Both the position numbers and the translations under genes were made by a program. A DNA stretch of 17,100 nt from Nitrospirae bacterium RIFCSPLOW2_12_42_9. GTDB taxonomy: Bacteria; Nitrospirota; 9FT-COMBO-42-15; HDB-SIOI813. Each line of letters starts with the position of its first letter. The first letter of the stretch is position 1. The stretch lies in the NCBI GenBank assembly GCA_001805205.1, contig MHER01000170.1, forward strand, positions 1 through 17,100, written 5' to 3'. The notes beneath the pieces were generated by a model, which did no database searches, had not been told where the DNA came from, and saw only the letters and a list, made by a program, of their open reading frames with translations. This document shows positions 15,049 to 17,100 of this stretch, one piece after another.

Positions 15049-16023
15049 ATGATAATCTACCTTATAAAACGCCTGCTCGAGATGATCCCTACGATAATCG
15101 GGATCACACTTATCTCTTTTTTTATTATACATCTTGCACCTGGTAAACCAACTGATGTCCTGACTGAATTAAACCCCAAGATAACCCCTGAGGCAAGAGA
15201 AAAGCTTGAAAAATATTATGGTCTCGATAAACCGGTTATTGTTCAGTATGGGATCTGGATAAAGCGTATTGTAAAGCTCGACTTTGGAGAATCCTTTTCC
15301 ACTGACAAAAGGGCTGTATGGGAGAAGATAAAGGAGAGGGTTCTGATTACAATCATCCTGAATGTCCTGTCTATGGTACTTATTTTTGCAATAGCCATTC
15401 CAATAGGAATCTCCTCTGCAACTCATCAATATTCCCTGTATGACAAGGTCACCACAATCATTGTGTTTATCGGTTTTGCAATCCCAACATTCTGGCTCGC
15501 CCTTTTGTTAATGATACTCTTCGGGGTCTATTTAGACTGGCTCCCCGTATCAGGACTTAAATCCCTTACCTATGAAAATATGTCCACAGGCGGCAAAGCA
15601 TGGGACATTATAAGTCATTTAATCCTGCCTGTATTTCTTGGCGCCTTTGGAGGCCTCGCAGGTCTGTCAAGGTACATGCGCAGCAATATGCTTGAAGTCA
15701 TCAGGGCAGACTATATTACTACAGCAAGGGCCAAGGGACTTTCAGAGTGGTATGTAGTTTATAAACACGCCCTCAGGAATGCGATTCTCCCCATTATAAC
15801 CATTATGGGATTATCAGTGCCCGGTATTATTGGCGGCAGTGTTATCTTTGAATCTGTCTTTGCAATTCCGGGTATGGGGCAACTCTTTTATATGTCAGTC
15901 ATGACAAGGGACTACCCGTTGATAATGGGGATACTGACAATCGGTGCCTTATTAACTCTTGCGGGTAATCTTATCGCTGATATTAGTTATGCACTCGCAG
16001 ACCCCCGTATAAGGGTAAGATGA
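15049..16023 (+). CDS. dppB: ABC transporter permease, DppB/OppB type
   Basis: Inner-membrane permease subunit of a peptide/nickel-type ABC importer, 324 residues (normal length). The first transmembrane helix is [21 protein letters not shown], followed by the typical periplasmic segment [16 protein letters not shown]...LDFGESF. About six membrane spans follow. The cytoplasmic EAA loop that contacts the ATPase is at about 221-250 ([20 protein letters not shown]), followed by the conserved [17 protein letters not shown]. No clear Shine-Dalgarno precedes the ATG. The second permease follows after 10 bp. No binding protein or ATPase genes are in the window, so substrate (dipeptide, oligopeptide or nickel) cannot be told. 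Confidence 0.92.
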   Translation: MIIYLIKRLLEMIPTIIGITLISFFIIHLAPGKPTDVLTELNPKITPEAREKLEKYYGLDKPVIVQYGIWIKRIVKLDFGESFSTDKRAVWEKIKERVLITIILNVLSMVLIFAIAIPIGISSATHQYSLYDKVTTIIVFIGFAIPTFWLALLLMILFGVYLDWLPVSGLKSLTYENMSTGGKAWDIISHLILPVFLGAFGGLAGLSRYMRSNMLEVIRADYITTARAKGLSEWYVVYKHALRNAILPIITIMGLSVPGIIGGSVIFESVFAIPGMGQLFYMSVMTRDYPLIMGILTIGALLTLAGNLIADISYALADPRIRVR

Positions 16024-16033
16024 TACGTTTGCA

Positions 16034-16867
16034 ATGAAAACTATATTCTGGAAAAGATTTAAAAAGAATCATCTTGCTGTACTGGGCGGGATAATAGTCT
16101 TCTTCCTTTTCCTGATTGCCATCCTTGCACCGGTAGTGTCACCGCATGATCCCAATTCAATAGACGTTAAAAATATACTTGAGCCGCCGAGCATCAAACA
16201 CCCATTTGGCACAGACGACCTCGGAAGAGACATCTTGAGTCGTATCATATGGGGATCAAGGATCTCCCTCGCTGTTGGGTTTGTGGCAGTTGGGATTGCA
16301 ACTGTAATTGGTATTATACTTGGCGCTGTATCAGGTTATTATGGAAGCTGGATAGACAGTGTTATTATGCGGTTTGTTGACATTATGCTCTCAATACCGA
16401 CCTTCTTTCTGCTTCTTGCTGTGATAGCCTTCCTCGAGCCGAGTATCTGGAATATTATGATTGTAATCGGACTTACCTCATGGATGGGAGTTGCAAGACT
16501 TGTCAGGGCAGAGTTCCTCTCTGTCAAGGAACGAGAATTCGTACTTGCAGCAAGGACTGTGGGTGCAAATGATATACGCATTATTTTCAACCATATACTC
16601 CCCAATTCAATTGCACCTGTGCTCGTTTCTACAGTCCTCGGAATTGCAGGAGCTATACTCGTGGAATCTGCACTGAGCTTCCTCGGTATCGGAATTCAAC
16701 CGCCAACAGCAAGCTGGGGGAATATTCTTACAACCGGGAAGGATAATATAGAGATTGCCTGGTGGTTATCAGTATTCCCGGGTCTTGCAATATTAGTTAC
16801 TGTTCTTGCTTACAATCTGCTCGGTGAAGGAATCAGGGACTCCATAGACCCCAGACTCAAAGTATAA
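16034..16867 (+). CDS. dppC: ABC transporter permease, DppC/OppC type
   Basis: Second permease subunit of the same importer, 277 residues. It begins with an OppC-type N-terminal segment (WKRFKKNHLAVLGGIIV helix, then LAPVVSPHDPN and HPFGTDDLGRDILSR, the signature preceding the core). The EAA loop is at about 167-195 (REFVLAARTVGANDIRI), and the conserved ESALSFLGIGIQPPTASWG and IDPRLKV close the protein. It would pair with DppB as a heterodimer in the inner membrane. After its stop there are 48 bp to the convergent secG, with no ATPase genes in the expected downstream position; those components must be elsewhere. Confidence 0.93.
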   Translation: MKTIFWKRFKKNHLAVLGGIIVFFLFLIAILAPVVSPHDPNSIDVKNILEPPSIKHPFGTDDLGRDILSRIIWGSRISLAVGFVAVGIATVIGIILGAVSGYYGSWIDSVIMRFVDIMLSIPTFFLLLAVIAFLEPSIWNIMIVIGLTSWMGVARLVRAEFLSVKEREFVLAARTVGANDIRIIFNHILPNSIAPVLVSTVLGIAGAILVESALSFLGIGIQPPTASWGNILTTGKDNIEIAWWLSVFPGLAILVTVLAYNLLGEGIRDSIDPRLKV

Positions 16868-16915
16868 AACAGATAATTCTCCGCAGGAGATGCTTATTGA
16901 AACAGACTTCCTTTC

Positions 16916-17100
16916 TTATTTTGCCGCTGGTTCAGAAGGCATGACAGGAACATCAGGAATGGAAGGCAATGGTTGTCCGGTTGTGTTTGCAGGTGCAGAA
17001 GGCGCTGCCTGTTCAGGAATAACTGATGAGGAACTCCTTCCTTCTCTTTTACCGAAAAAGGCCAATGAGAATGAGGTAACAATAAATACAATGGCTGCAA
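16916..17100 (-). CDS. secG: Preprotein translocase subunit SecG, C-terminal part
   Basis: Partial gene entering from the right edge; the last 61 codons including the stop (TAA, complement 16916-16918) are visible. The frame reads AAIVFIVTSFSLAFFGK, the end of the second transmembrane helix of SecG, then a serine stretch and a long alanine/proline tail (VIPEQAAPSAPANTTGQPL, ending EPAAK). That layout, including the Pro/Ala tail, is usual for SecG of deltaproteobacterial and Nitrospirota relatives. SecG assists SecYE-SecA protein export. An alternative frame open across the same stretch (from 17100) encodes a His/Leu-rich product and is an artefact. Confidence 0.8.
   Translation of the reverse strand, partial: AAIVFIVTSFSLAFFGKREGRSSSSVIPEQAAPSAPANTTGQPLPSIPDVPVMPSEPAAK

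Noticed and set aside
16878..16890. Hairpin TCTCC-GCA-GGAGA between dppC and secG as a terminator
   Set aside because: 5-bp stem with a 3-nt loop and no following T-run on either strand; too weak to call.
16894..17100. Minus-strand open frame at the right edge encoding a His/Leu-rich 68-residue product
   Set aside because: It has no start or family features; the frame one register over gives a clear SecG end (second membrane helix, Pro/Ala tail, TAA at 16916-16918).
1..17100. CRISPR arrays, rRNA genes or complete insertion sequences
   Set aside because: No regularly spaced repeats, rRNA signatures or full transposase genes were seen.

Overview
The window looks like chromosomal DNA from a Gram-negative bacterium. 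The markers are an IHF-type protein, a RseC-type inner-membrane protein, SurE with Pcm, and a type II CBS-DRTGG pyrophosphatase. Gene content and order (aspartokinase next to citramalate synthase, a phosphoglycerate-mutase-like protein inside a threonine operon, ihfA-merR-tRNA-Pro) resemble Nitrospirota or Desulfobacterota-type anaerobes. That placement is inference from context; no rRNA is present to test it. The DNA is moderately AT-rich by eye.

Layout, right to left on the minus strand for most of the window. Positions 11568 to 5512 carry a tight amino-acid operon: alaC-type aminotransferase, homoserine dehydrogenase (hom), threonine synthase (thrC), an ApgM/TIGR02535-type protein occupying the homoserine-kinase position, and aspartokinase (lysC, with a strong internal start for a separate regulatory subunit). 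It continues into citramalate synthase (cimA) and a rseC-like gene (to 3499). The set covers most of aspartate to threonine plus the citramalate entry into isoleucine; aspartate-semialdehyde dehydrogenase is not in the window. A good sigma-70 promoter (TTGACA, 17 bp, TATTAT) sits just upstream of the first gene.

Positions 3397 to 1 hold a second minus-strand block: ihfA, a small merR-type gene, tRNA-Pro(GGG) with encoded CCA, surE (starting 8 nt after the CCA), pcm and the first 401 codons of cysS, which runs off the left edge.

Positions 11569 to 13310 form a small accessory-looking patch between housekeeping blocks: a single-haem exported cytochrome c (minus), a 34-codon fragment resembling the N-terminus of an IS21-type transposase (minus), and a vapBC-type toxin-antitoxin pair (plus). 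The vapC reading frame is complete in all four PIN-domain acidic residues but has no ATG, GTG or TTG start.

Positions 13311 to 14954 encode the pyrophosphatase (minus). A divergent promoter region with back-to-back TTGACA boxes separates it from two ABC-transporter permease genes of the DppB/DppC type (plus, 15049 to 16867). The right edge holds the C-terminal end of secG (minus).

I see no CRISPR array, no intact mobile element and no clearly new multi-gene system. The points most worth a second look are the non-canonical homoserine kinase candidate, the vapC start problem, the aspartokinase internal start and the tRNA-Pro/surE junction.
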